From: Perilla frutescens
Lineage: Eukaryota > Streptophyta > Magnoliopsida > Lamiales > Lamiaceae
Assembly: GCA_026008535.1 (NCBI GenBank)
Contig: BRKX01000012.1
Span: 23,589,848-23,653,847, forward strand
Direction of reading: 5' to 3'
DNA: 64,000 nucleotides
Part shown: one piece after another, positions 22,842 through 33,786 of the stretch
Numbering within the stretch: the stretch's first letter is position 1
How the letters are laid out: each line of letters opens with the position of its first letter
Translations under genes and position numbers: made by a program
Notes under the pieces: model-generated
What the model was told of the DNA's origin: nothing
Database searches by the model: none
What the model saw: the letters and a program-made list of their open reading frames with translations, nothing else

Positions 22842-23110
22842 TGAGAAGATGGACAAGTGGGTTTGGGTACGCGGGTTGGGTGGTGTGGGTTAACCCCTCT
22901 GGTGCGGTTTTTTTTAGTTTATACAAAACGTCGTTTTGTATAAAATGACGTCATTTTGTTTGAGAAGTAACGTCCGTTTGTGGGGTGCCTGACAGAAGAA
23001 CTTGATTGAGCCCAAATTAAAAGTTCAGGGGCTCAATTGAGACCAAAAAAAATTCGAGGGCCTAATTGTTCCCCCCAAATAAGTTCAGGGGCCTATTTGG
23101 GCCTTATCCC
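21891..23110. mobile_element. Non-autonomous Mutator-like element with long TIRs and 9-bp TSD
   Basis: Left end GGGATAAGGCCCAAATAGGC, right end its inverse, with a perfect 9-bp direct repeat TATAAACAA on both sides (21882-21890 and 23111-23119). The TIRs are long, about 260 bp (21891-22150 and 22850-23110), imperfect towards the inside. A 9-bp TSD with long TIRs is the Mutator signature. The ~700-bp interior has no transposase. It has a GA microsatellite and long overlapping frames on both strands (22210-22926 minus; 22542-22844 plus) rich in S, P and L, which could be a captured gene piece (Pack-MULE) or just GC-rich sequence. Confidence 0.92.
22799..22839. repeat. (GA)n microsatellite
   Basis: About 20 GA units inside the Mutator-like element; it accounts for the SLSLSL stretch in the antisense frame. 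Confidence 0.95.
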
Positions 23111-23119
23111 TATAAACAA

Positions 23120-25218
23120 TAAGAACAATGATTTTATGTATCATCTAACAGTGTAAAATATGATAATATCTTAACCCACTATTATAGAATCTCAAATAAA
23201 GAAAAATTCATTAGAAGGGTAAAATAATACTTTTTGAAAACATATCATCGAGATTTTGCAATCTAGAATTATTCACTTAAAAAAAATGTATAAAAAAGTA
23301 TCAAAACATTGATTACTTAAATATGAGTGGATATGATTTGCACGAAAATTGGGGTGTCTCACTTCAATTGAAAACTTATAAAGATTATGAAACTATGTTC
23401 AATATGACTTGGGTTAGATCGTCATTTTATAATATAACTGAAAATAATAATTATCTCATTATTAATAAAATAATTTTATTCAAATCCCCTTCATTTTTTA
23501 GCGGCCATACTTATTTTCTTGGGATAATTAAGTGGAGATTTGTAATCCATACGTTCAAGATCACCCCACCCCCTTTCATAATGTGTGGATTATATATGAA
23601 AACCTCCATTATACACTATTAGACACTGAACATGCTCAATGAAATAAGAAAATGTGCATATTTCAATTAAAAAATCATTAAAATACAGTGTGTATCTTAA
23701 ACTGTTTGCACTTTTTTAATAAAAATAACTACATGTCTACAACATTTTTTTAAGAATATTATTTGTTATTTGTCGATGTAATATAAATTTGCCTCAAGCA
23801 CATATCCATAGTTTGATGTAAATGTAATATAAATTTGCCTCAAGCACATATCCATTATTTTATAATTATGAAAGCAAATAATTAAATCTCCTTATTGGGT
23901 CTCAAGTGAATCAGCGACACATTCACATTATAGGTATTATGTATATATTTAAGTAATTATGTATATGTAAATGTAATTATTATATATTATTATATTATTT
24001 GTATATTGTATTAAATATATACTGATATATAGATATAAAATTGTTATATTATATGAATACACGATATTATAATATTGTATAAGATATAATAATATGATAT
24101 AAAAAATTAATATATATTGAACGAAGTTACTAATTTGAGTAGGTGTATTTAGGCTAAAAAATGGGGGATTGTTATTTCTGAGAGATTATGCTTATATCTT
24201 AATATATATATATATATATATATAATTGATTAATAGTGATATGGATACTTCATATATTACATCAATTTTGCAATATTATAAAATATTATAAGAAAATTAA
24301 TAATTTAAACAAAGAATTGCGGTTGATTTCATGGGGTCTTAAGTGGATCGATAACTAATTAAGATAAATACAATAAATAACATATTTTAGGAATTGATTT
24401 TAGGTAAATACAATAAACAAATTGAATTAATAATTTATTATTAAATTAAATTAAATAATGGAAGATAGCCTTTATTTTTCAGACAAACAATATAATTATG
24501 ATAATACATTGACTATGTTCTTTTATATCTTTATATATTTAAGATTATATTATATCATATAATATATGTATATTACATTATTTTATTGTTTATATATGAG
24601 ATTCGATATATACTGATATATAAGTATAAATTAGTAAATTATATTATATAAAAACTATATTACATTGTATTTAAACAACTTACTATTTTGGGGTACTGTA
24701 TAGGTACATATAGCTCTTAAAACATAGCTATGCGTATTTATGTGGAGCATCTTTTTTTAAGAAAAATTAATTAGATAATTATTTTGTTTTACATAATTAA
24801 TATATTAAAATAATTTTTTTAATTACATAGAAATATGTTGTGGCAATAAAATATTTTTAAATAAATTATGCTTATATATACATATAGCTATGCTTTAAGA
24901 GCTATATATACCTATAGCTATGTATGTAAAATATTACGTATGATATATAATTGAATTAATATATATTTATTGATCTTAATAAATTGGGGAAGGTGTATTT
25001 TGGTAGGAAAATACAAAGGTTTCTAAAAATAGAACCTTTGTGTTTTGATATATATCAAGATATATGTTAGAAGTATATAATTAATTTTTATTAATTTTAA
25101 TAATTATCATTTAAAAAAACTAAATTATTAAGCATGTGGATATTTAAATTTTAAGATAAAATATAATCCTTTTTAGAATTTTTTTATTTGGTACAAATCA
25201 TTGGAGTTGACAAACAAA
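23120..25218. other. Very AT-rich intergenic stretch
   Basis: No gene. Two direct copies of a ~44-bp segment containing TAATATAAATTTGCCTCAAG and CACATATCCAT lie at about 23779-23855. TA-rich microsatellites occur at 24199-24223. The rest is unresolved TA-rich sequence. Confidence 0.5.
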
Positions 25219-25379
25219 CTAGTATATCTCCCGCGCGATGCTCGGTACTATTTTATTTTATAATAATTAAAAAATTAAAAGCAAAATTCAGTTATATGTG
25301 TGTGTGTGTATCTAACCATAATTGAATTTTGCTTTTAGTTTTTTAATTACTATAAAATAAAATAGTACCAAGCATCGCA
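25219..25379. repeat. Long palindrome bounded by a Helitron-like CTAG end
   Basis: Arms of about 62 bp (25235-25296 and 25318-25379) are inverted copies, both containing GCGATGCTnGGTACTA or its inverse and AAAATTAAAAGCAAAATTCA, around a (TG)n loop. Outside the left arm the minus strand reads GCGCGGGAGATATACTAG and then T, which is the stem plus CTAG pattern of a Helitron 3' end. It may be two Helitron ends in head-to-head arrangement. Confidence 0.6.
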
Positions 25380-26073
25380 AGATATATATAATTCAAATAG
25401 AATTAAAATTTTAATGTGTAAAGAAATTCTTAACAACTTACAAATATAAATGCAACTAAACAATATGTAATTCCATAGTATTTAATTAACTTTTATTTTT
25501 TTATTATTTAATTTTCTTATTTTATTAAATTATTTTTATTCATGATAGATACATGTTGTTAAACATGTTGTTTAACAACCTGATTTACTAATTTCATCAT
25601 AATAAGCTATAGAAATTTGATTTCCAATAAAAGTTATATTTATGTTTGCTTCATTTTTTTTTTATTTTTTTTTTGTAGAGGAGCTACATTCACAATGGTT
25701 CTTGTTAGTTGATACAACTATGAATCAATCATATAACTGAAAATCATCTGTGTAATATTTAAATTTTAATTTTTTACATAATTTTTAATTTTTCGATTAT
25801 AGATTGATTTGAAGAGCTAGTCGCCCACTTACTAAAGATCTTAAATGTGAATAAAAATTAGAAAATAATAGTTGATGCAATTTTTTATGAAATCAACAAT
25901 GGAACCGAAAAGTCATCTCTATAATATTTTAATTTTTTTTTACATTATTAGAGTCTATCATATGTTAAAAATCTTAAATATGAATAAAAGTTAAAAAAAT
26001 AAAAAGATTTAAATGTAAATAAAAATTAGAAAATAAATGATCATAAATAAAATTGTCTAAATAGATAAAAGTG
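25380..26073. other. AT-rich intergenic stretch left of the large MULE
   Basis: No gene. Two diverged short repeats of CTTAAATnTGAATAAAA(A/G)TTA type lie at about 25840-26030. Confidence 0.45.
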
Positions 26074-26269
26074 GACAAAAGTAAATAGTAATTAGGAAAA
26101 AACAACAACTTTTAAAAATAGGTAGTTTGTTAGGCAATTTGTACTATAATAGATCTGGTCCCCACACCCAATGATTGGCACATTCTACTTTTGTCAGGCA
26201 TTAAATGCACTCTAACAGCTCCAAACCCTAATTCTAAAACGAAACCCTAACAAAAGTGGACTCGATTAA

Positions 26270-26690
26270 TTCTTAGTTTACAAAGAAGGCCTCGATTATG
26301 TTCATTTTTTTTTTAAAACTGACTCGATTATTTTTAAAATTTACAAAAGCATCGATTATTTTGTTTAAATTGTAAATGGGCCTCGATTAATTATTTTTGC
26401 CTCGAATATGTTGATTTTTTTTTAAAAAAATGACTCGATTATTTTTTAATTTTATAAAAGCATCGATTATTTTGTTTAAATTGTAAATGGGCCTCGATTA
26501 ATTATTTTGGCCTCGATTATGTTGTTTATTTTTAACTACTGACTCGATTATTTTTTAAATTTACAAAAGCATCGATTATTTTTTTTAAATTGACTCGATT
26601 ATTTTTAAATGGGCCTCGATTATTTATTAAAAAATATATAGATTAATTTTAAGAGATTCTCGATTAATATATTAGCTAGCCACGATTAAT
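26270..26690. repeat. 110-bp tandem repeat with CTCGATTA/ATCGATTA motifs
   Basis: Three copies start at 26290, 26400 and 26511. Each contains CCTCGATTATGTT, GACTCGATTATTTTT, AAAAGCATCGATTATTTTGT and AAATGGGCCTCGATTA. It lies just inside the left TIR, upstream of the mudrA promoter. Shorter single motifs continue to about 26690. Confidence 0.88.
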
Positions 26691-26917
26691 GAATGCATTT
26701 ATTTCTTTTTTGTGTAACTAGTTTCAATAAATAAAAAGAAGGAAGGTAAATAGCTTCATTAAATGAAAAGAAAGAAAGGTAGGGGGGCGAATTTAATACA
26801 TGTACAGGTTAGTAATGAAAAGAGGAGGAAGGTTGGACCCAATTAGTGAAAAGAAGGGAAGGTAGGACCGAATTTAATACAATTTAATGTGTTGTGACGA
26901 GGTAGGTTAAATTTTTG

Positions 26918-26927
26918 AATAAATAGA
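26918..26927 (+). promoter_or_regulatory. Candidate TATA box of mudrA
   Basis: GAATAAATAG in the context TTTTTGAATAAATAGACGAGC, followed 20-40 bases on by CA-rich, T-poor sequence that looks like a plant 5' leader. Inference only. Confidence 0.4.
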
Positions 26928-26944
26928 CGAGCTCACTATTCACA

Positions 26945-28399
26945 ATACAATACAAATCTCCACTACAGTACAAACTTTTATTCACACTACACAACAAAGC
27001 GACGAAGAAGAGCAAAAGTTTGAGAAATTTTTCGGAGCAAGGGGGCGAAAGACGAGATTTTTCTGACGAAAAAAGTAGTGCACGAGCAACTTTCAAAGGT
27101 ACGTTTTGTACTCTCTATTTTTTTCCACTTATTTTGCAAATATTTATTGTTTTGATTATACATTGCATGTGTTGTTAGATTTAATTTAAAAATAGGTGAC
27201 GTAGAGATTTGCATGTCATACCCTTTAATCTTTTATATTTTGAAGAGTTGCATGTGGTAGACTATAAATCTTGGCTATTAGAATTATTCGAGGCTATTTT
27301 AAAATTCATGGAGGTTTTATTTAGAATTAATCGAGGCTCGTAGAATTAATCGAGACTATTTCAAATTTAATCGAGGCAATTTTTATAATTAATCGAGGGT
27401 AATTTTTAAATAATCGAGTAACACTTAAATATAATCGAGGGCTTTGTAAAAAACACTTAAATGGGATCGTGGGCTTAAATATAATCGAGGGACACTTCAA
27501 TATTTTTTATAACTTAATCGAGGAATACATAAATATAATCGAGGAACACATAAATATAATCGATGAACACTTTAATATTTTTTATAACTTAATCGAGGAA
27601 TACATAAATATAATCGAGGAACACTTTAATATAATCGATGAACACTTCAATATTTTTTATAACTTAATCGAGGAACACATAAATATAATCGAGGAACACA
27701 TGAATATAATCGAGGCCTTCCTCGATAATTATAATAATAATCGAGGCCTTCCTCGATTAAATTACAAAAATGAAGACTAATCGAGGCCTTCCTCGATTAA
27801 TTTGTAAAATAAAAACTAATCGATTAGTTAAGAAAAATTAATAGTTTTAATAAAAAAACTAATCGATTAGTACTTTAATTAAAAATAAATTAATCGATTA
27901 ATAATTTAAAAAAAAAGTAATCGATGAATTGGGTGAAAAAAAAACTAATCGATTATTAGTTTAATTAAAATTAATCGATTAATAATTAAAAAAAACCAAT
28001 CGATTATTATTTAAAAAAAATTAATCGAGTTACTAATCGATTAATTTTAGAAACAAAAACTAAATCGAGTTACTAATCGATAAATTAAAAAAAATTAATC
28101 GAGGCACTAATTTATTAATTAAGAAAAATTAATAGTTTTAATAAAAAAACTAATCGATTAGTACTTTAATTAAAAAAAAACTAATCGATTAATAATTTTA
28201 AAAAAAACTAATCGATTAGTACTTTAATTAAAAACAAACTAATCGATTAATAGTTTTAAAAAAAACTAATCGATGAATAATTTGAAAAAAACTAATCGAT
28301 TAATAGTTTAATTAAAACTAATCGATTAACAATTAAAAAAAATAATCAATTAATATTTAAAAAAATTAATCGAGTTACTAAATTGTTTATAAATTGTAG
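26945..28399 (+). other. Predicted mudrA 5' leader exon and repeat-filled first intron
   Basis: A leader from about 26945 to 27098 ends in CAAAG followed by GTACGT, a good plant donor at 27099. The next strong acceptor, TTGTAG at 28394-28399, sits directly against the mudrA ATG. The implied 1.3-kb intron contains the whole left TCGATTA array. Splice sites were judged by eye. Confidence 0.5.
27281..28395. repeat. Left TCGATTA array of the MULE
   Basis: It begins with scattered AATCGAGG words, then a 21-bp-type minisatellite (AATATAATCGAGGAACAC; about 27420-27720), then AATCGAGGCCTTCCTCGATT palindromes, then many AACTAATCGATTAGT units to 28330. The part from about 27720 is roughly an inverted copy of 31390-31990 in the right arm. 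The 103-codon frame 27469-27780 is a translation of the 21-bp repeat (EEHINI-type heptads), not a gene. Confidence 0.9.
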
Positions 28400-30816
28400 A
28401 TGGCTAGACGTCGCATTATTGTGCGACACAGTGAACGATGGGAGAGATCAGAATATGTAGATGGGGACAAGCAACTCGTGACGATGTCATCCGAGAAGCT
28501 GTGTTTTAGCTCACTGGTGAGGGAGGTTCACAAGTTGTTGCGTACTGACCCGAACAGGATCGAGTATGAATTATTTTACCTCACCAGCACCAATACTGGC
28601 AGACGGATCAGAGCATCTTTGCAAGATGATGGAGATTTGCTCGATTTGCTTCACGAGCAGACTACTGAGATGGTCGTGTACGTGATTTCAAGACAGTTGG
28701 ACGGTTCTGGAGCCGGACCATCTACGAGGGATGACTATGTTCCCTACTTTTCACATGCAGAGACGCATGGTCCTACTGCAAAAGAAGAGGAAGAAGGAGA
28801 AGAAGAGGCAGAAGGAGAAGAAGAGGGAGAAGAAGAAGAACAAGAACAAGAAGAGGTGAATGATAGAACGAGGTTGGTGGAGTCACTGTTGACAGAATTC
28901 AGTGGCTGGCTTCGTTCTTCTGCTGATCGTACAAACAGATTGCTGTGCTTGACGGGAGTCGTCCCACCATCTACCACTGGTGTTCCGTTTAGATCTGACG
29001 GGCCTTCAAGCAATTGGGTGGTTCCCCTTGCTGACTGGGACATTGCGGGCCCACTATCTTGGGATGAGGGACAAGCACCAGACTCAGATACACTGCACCA
29101 GGGAGCTATTTTTCGGACGAAGGAGGATCTCGCCCTGGCGGTCGGTATCTATCACATGCAGAATCGAGTGGAGTATGCCGTGTATCGCTCGAATAGGTCA
29201 CGATTGGGCTATGTTTGCAAGCATGGCGGTGATTGCCCGTTCAAGTGCTTTGCGGTTGCTGATGGGCATATGTGGAGAATATACAAGTTCAACGGCACTC
29301 ACACATGCCATCTTGATATGGGTCGAATTGCTCCGAGGCAGGTACCTGCACGAGTGCTCGGAAAATACTTTGCTTGTAGATTGGTGGACGAACGGGTTGT
29401 TCTGAAGCCGAAGGAGATGATGGCGGAGCTTGTGCGTGAGTTTGGCATCCAAATCGACTACAGCTTCGCTCTGCGCACAAGGAACATTGCCATTCAGATG
29501 GTATATGGAGACTTTGACAAGTCCTACGCACAGTTGCCCGCTTTCCTTCACACTCTGCAATTGATGAATCCGGGGACTGTAGTAGACATGGAGATCACGA
29601 GTGATGGTCGGTTCAAGCATTCATTCCTTGCTCTCGGTGCGTGTGTCAATGCATTTATCCAGTACGCTCGTCCAGTGCTTGTGATCGATGGGACCCACCT
29701 GAAGGGAAAGAACAAGGGTGTTCTTTTTGTCGCTGTGACGAAGGACGGCAACGAACAGATCTTACCTATTGCAGTTGGGCTCGGACCGATAGAGAACGAC
29801 GAATCTTGGATATGGTTCCTGGCCCACTTGCACATGGCTCTGGGTGACATAGATGATCTTCTTATCGTTTCGGATCAGCATCAGAGCATTAAAAATGCTG
29901 TGGAGGTCGTCTTCCCGAGAGTGACGCACGGATTGTGCTACTACCATTTAAAGAATAAGATGACGAAGAGAGGGAAACACGTGACGACGCTATTTCAGGA
30001 GGCTGCCTACGCATATCGGAGAGACACCTTCCGGGAGAGTATGTCGACGTTGGAGCAGGTCTGTCCAAATGCATATCAAAAGCTGTGTAATATTGGCCCA
30101 GTGCATTGGGCTCGTTCACACTGTCCCGTACGGCGCTACGGGTTCATGACATCTAATGCCGCGGAGAGTCTCAATGCTCGTCTGTTGTGGGCGAGGAGGT
30201 TACCTGTTTGCTCGCTGCTGGAGATGTTTAGATCAATTGTTGAGCAGTGGTTCGTCGAGCGACGTGCGGCAGCACAGAGCTCAAAACATGTGTTGACTGA
30301 TGGCATCGCACTGAAGCTTTCGGGGAACGTCGATAAGGGACGCTGCTATGCCGTGCGGCCCACTACATTAGCAACTTTATGGAAAGTCGAGGTTGGGAGG
30401 GAGGTCTACATGGTCGATCTTCAGAACCGGACCTGTGACTGTCGTGAGTTCGAGCTGGACTTGATCCCCTGTTCTCACGCGGCAGCGGTCATCTGGTATG
30501 ATATTTAAATGTCTATTTGTTCTTATTTTCTTACATGTAGCTAATCGAGTGTGTTGAACTTTATTTTCCCTTTCGCAGTTGTACTGGGGCGGCTATATAT
30601 GATTATGTGGACAGGTGTTACAAGGCGGAGAGCTTGGTAGGCATGTATAATTCGGTCATCAGGGGTCTGCCTCATCCAGAACAATGGATTATGCCCGATG
30701 CATTTGGAGCACGAGTGGTCTTGGCGCCAGAGATCAGACGACGTGCTGGGCGTCCGTCTACATCCAGAGGTGGCTGGGTCGGTGGCAGGAACAATATGTT
30801 CGCAACCTTCACATAA
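28400..30816 (+). CDS. mudrA: MULE transposase (mudrA/MURA-like), two coding exons, apparently intact
   Basis: Exon 1 is 28400-30495 and exon 2 is 30579-30816, with intron 30496-30578 (GTATGA...TTTCGCAG, 83 bp); splicing keeps the frame and gives 777 aa. Without splicing the frame stops at 30508. Domains: N-terminal PB1-like region (1-100), acidic Glu-rich segment (128-153), MuDR DNA-binding domain (about 234-325, with YVCKHGGDCPFKC and HTCHLD), MULE transposase core with D430 (VLVIDGTHLKG), D492 (IVSDQHQSI) and E589 (NAAESLN), CX2H at 513-516, and SWIM zinc finger C679, C681, C691, H693. The C-terminal YVDRCYK and RRRAGRPSTSRGG are typical, but the last six residues read into DNA shared with the opposing gene. 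Role: cuts and inserts the element. Start chosen because MARRRIIVRH matches the family N-terminus and follows an acceptor directly. It is more GC-rich than its surroundings. Confidence 0.93.
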
Positions 30817-31280
30817 TCCGCAGCGTCTCTGGCCATCCCCAGATTTGTGAACCTGTCCTCCATCTGTTTGATTGTCGTACGCTTCCCTTCGAATAAACGG
30901 TGGTACACCGATCTCCTCGGAACAATATGTGTGCCATGAGGATCGAATGTCGAGCTGCCGAATCGTAAACCTGACACCAAGGCGTACTCACTCGGACCGA
31001 ACCGCAGCTGGGAATGATGAATGTGAAACCATGCCTCCAGCCCCACACGTGCACGATCCGGCGCGTGCACCTCGAACGTCATCAGCGCATGTATGACCCT
31101 CTTCTGGACGTCACCACCTCTGTAGTCCAGAAAATATCCGAAACAACCCGATCTGAATAGTCGCATGGCGTCATCACCAATCGCGAGCAGTGTGTCTCTA
31201 ATCGTGTCAATAACACCTGGGATGGCGTACACGACGACCGAGGGCGTCCGGCTCCGTAACGGCAGTCTAACCCAGTCAAT
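30672..31280 (-). CDS. DUF1985-type protein, main exon, probably 3'-truncated
   Basis: The minus frame runs from a likely acceptor (GTTGTTAG, 31281-31288) to a stop at 30672. Residues show the DUF1985 pattern: CFGYFLDYRGG, then WFHIHHSQLRFG, SEYALVSGLRFG, a VYHRLFEGKR region and DRFTNL...DYVKVANILFL. DUF1985 is found in plant MULE-borne Ulp1-protease-like genes (family knowledge). No Ulp1 peptidase domain follows: after NILFL, about codon 160, the sequence runs antisense to the last mudrA exon and the remaining 43 residues look like antisense translation. A 48-bp first exon at 33669-33716 would join in phase. It is convergent with mudrA and overlaps it by about 145 bp. Function unknown; proposed roles in the literature are linked to Ulp1-like activity, which this copy lacks. 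Confidence 0.72.
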   Translation of the reverse strand: MDWVRLPLRSRTPSVVVYAIPGVIDTIRDTLLAIGDDAMRLFRSGCFGYFLDYRGGDVQKRVIHALMTFEVHAPDRARVGLEAWFHIHHSQLRFGPSEYALVSGLRFGSSTFDPHGTHIVPRRSVYHRLFEGKRTTIKQMEDRFTNLGMARDAADYVKVANILFLPPTQPPLDVDGRPARRLISGAKTTRAPNASGIIHCSG

Positions 31281-31379
31281 CTAACAACATTTTCAAAATT
31301 AAAACTAATAAAGTAAATTCTTTTAATATTTCATATAAATTGGAATTTCTTAAAATTTAATTTTAGGGTTTTTTAGTTT

Positions 31380-33340
31380 TTTTTTAATAAACTATTAATC
31401 GATTATTTATTTTTAAAACTATTAATCGATTAGTTTGTTTTTTATGAAAGTACTAATCGATTAGTTTCTTTTAAAACTATTAATCGATTACTTTGTTCTT
31501 AATTAAAGTACTAATCGATTAGTTTTTTTAAAAAATATTACTCGATTAGTTTGTTTTTAATTAGAGTACTAATCGATTAGTTTTTTTAAATTATTAATCG
31601 ATTAGTTTTTTTTAATTAAACTATTAATCGATTAAGTCCTCAATTGGTTTTTTTTTACTTAATCGATTAATGCCACAAAGAATTTTTTTTATTAATCGAT
31701 TAGTGCCTTGATTAATTTTTCTTAATTAATAAATTAGTGTCTCGATTAATTTTTTTTAATTAATCAATTAGTGACTCGATTTAGTTTGTGATTCTAAAAT
31801 TAATCGATTAGTGACTCGATTCATTTTTTTTAACTAATCGATTAGTTTTTATTTTTCAAATTAATCGAGGAAGGCAACGAATAGTTTTTGTTTTTCTAAT
31901 TTAATCGAGGAAGGCCTCGAATAGTTTTTGTTTTTCTAATTTAATCGAGGAAGGCCTCGATTATTATTAAAATAACCGAGGAAGGCCTCGATTAGTTTGT
32001 TTTTAATTAGAGTACTAATCGATTAGTTTTTTTAAATTATTAATCGATTAGTTTTTTTTAATTAAACTATTAATCGATTAAGTCCTCAATTGGTTTTTTT
32101 TTACTTAATCGATTAATGCCACAAAGAATTTTTTTATTAATCGATTAGTGCCTTGATTAATTTTTCTTAATTAATAAATTAGTGTCTCGATTAATTTTTT
32201 TTAATTAATCGATTAGTGACTCGATTTAGTTTGTGATTCTAAAATTAATCGATTAGTGACTCGATTCATTTTTTTTAACTAATCGATTAGTTTTTATTTT
32301 TCAAATTAATCGAGGAAGGCAACGAATAGTTTTTGTTTTTCTAATTTAATCGAGGAAGGCCTCGAATAGTTTTTGTTTTTCTAATTTAATCGAGGAAGGC
32401 CTCGATTATTATTAAAATAACCGAGGAAGGCCTCGATTAGTTTGTTTTTAATTAGAGTACTAATCGATTAGTTTTTTTAAATTATTAATCGATTAGTTTT
32501 TTTTAATTAAAATATTAATCGATTAAGTCCTCAATTGGTTTTTTTTTACTTAATCGATTAATGCCACAAAGAATTTTTTTATTAATCGATTAGTGCCTTG
32601 ATTAATTTTTCTTAATTAATAAATTAGTGTCTCGATTAATTTTTTTTAATTAATCGATTAGTGACTCGATTTAGTTTGTGATTCTAAAATTAATCGATTA
32701 GTGACTCGATTCATTTTTTTTAACTAATCGATTAGTTTTTATTTTTCAAATTAATCGAGGAAGGCAACGAATAGTTTTTGTTTTTCTAATTTAATCGAGG
32801 AAGGCCTCGAATAGTTTTTGTTTTTCTAATTTAATCGAGGAAGGCCTCGATTATTATTAAAATAACCGAGGAAGGCCTCGATTAGTTTGTTTTTAATTAG
32901 AGTACTAATCGATTAGTTTTTTTAAATTATTAATCGATTAGTTTTTTTTAATTAAACTATTAATCGATTAAGTCCTCAATTGGTTTTTTTTTACTTAATC
33001 GATTAATGCCACAAAGAATTTTTTTATTAATCGATTAGTGCCTTGATTAATTTTTCTTAATTAATAAATTAGTGTCTCGATTAATTTTTTTTAATTAATC
33101 GATTAGTGACTCGATTTAGTTTGTGATTCTAAAATTAATCGATTAGTGACTCGATTCATTTTTTTTAACTAATCGATTAGTTTTTATTTTTCAAATTAAT
33201 CGAGGAAGGCAACGAATAGTTTTTGTTTTTCTAATTTAATCGAGGAAGGCCTCGAATAGTTTTTGTTTTTCTAATTTAATCGAGGAAGGCCTCGATTATT
33301 ATTAAAATAACCGAGGAAGGCCTCGATTAGTTGTTTATGC
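31380..33340. repeat. Right TCGATTA array with four 445-bp tandem copies
   Basis: After a lead-in of ATTAATCGATTAGT units (31380-31548), four copies start at 31549, 31995, 32440 and 32885 (lengths 446, 445, 445, 445). Each begins GTTTGTTTTTAATTAGAGTA and ends AACCGAGGAAGGCCTCGATTA. I see only a few differences: an extra T and one CAATTAG for CGATTAG in copy 1, and one A for C in copy 3. Each copy carries about 10-12 TAATCGATTA or CTCGATTA words and three palindromic GAGGAAGGCCTCGA-type boxes. Near-identity implies very recent amplification. Confidence 0.95.
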
Positions 33341-33668
33341 TCCTCGATTAATTTTAAGCTCCTCGATTAGTTTAATTAGATAATTATCGACTAATCAAGA
33401 TTAACAACAAATAATTCACAACTAACAACGAATAACCCACAATGCATGTCAAATAATCAATCAATAGTTAATCTACCTAGCCTTGATTAATATCAAAATA
33501 AACATCCTAATTCCGAAAAAAAATTAAGTTAAATTATCCACCATCAAGTTGCAAAATCCATGATTATTTTCAAAATCCACGATCTATTTCAAAATCGACT
33601 ATTATTTTCAAATTCCAACATTAATCAACCAACTAAAAACAAATTTTAAATACAAATCGGAGACATAC

Positions 33669-33716
33669 ATTTGATGCTGAAGACGTCGTCGGCGATGATT
33701 CCCGTCCTTGCTCCAT
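33669..33716 (-). CDS. Candidate first coding exon of the DUF1985 gene (16 codons)
   Basis: On the minus strand ATG (33716-33714) opens 16 codons, MEQGRESSPTTSSASN, and meets a good donor AAT|GTATGT at 33669/33668. It is phase 0, as is the acceptor at 31281, so joining to the main exon keeps the frame open. The 2388-bp intron would contain all four 445-bp repeats. This is a prediction by eye. Confidence 0.5.
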
Positions 33717-33761
33717 TGTCGGCTGATGATTCACTATGAGCAATCGGTCCATTAGTTACAC

Positions 33762-33786
33762 AGAGAGAGAGAGAGAGAGAGAGAGA
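33762..33786. repeat. (GA)n microsatellite in the right MULE arm
   Basis: About 12 GA units just upstream of the predicted DUF1985 start (minus strand: CT-rich leader). CT repeats are common in plant 5' leaders. Confidence 0.9.

Noticed and set aside
22210..22926. 238-codon minus-strand ORF as a host gene
   Set aside because: It spans the TIR and a GA microsatellite of a Mutator-like element and is low complexity; kept only as a possible captured fragment.
26074..26082. A 9-bp TSD for the large MULE
   Set aside because: The bases next to the proposed ends (ATAAAAGTG left, GAGAAAAAA right) do not match well enough; the ends are left tentative.
28744..30119. Several antisense and alternate-frame ORFs within mudrA
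   Set aside because: Shadows of the GC-richer transposase coding sequence; the plus-strand frame has clear catalytic motifs.
31549..33329. CRISPR-like appearance of regular repeats
   Set aside because: Units are 445 bp with no unique spacers, in plant nuclear DNA next to mudrA; this is a tandem satellite-like array.
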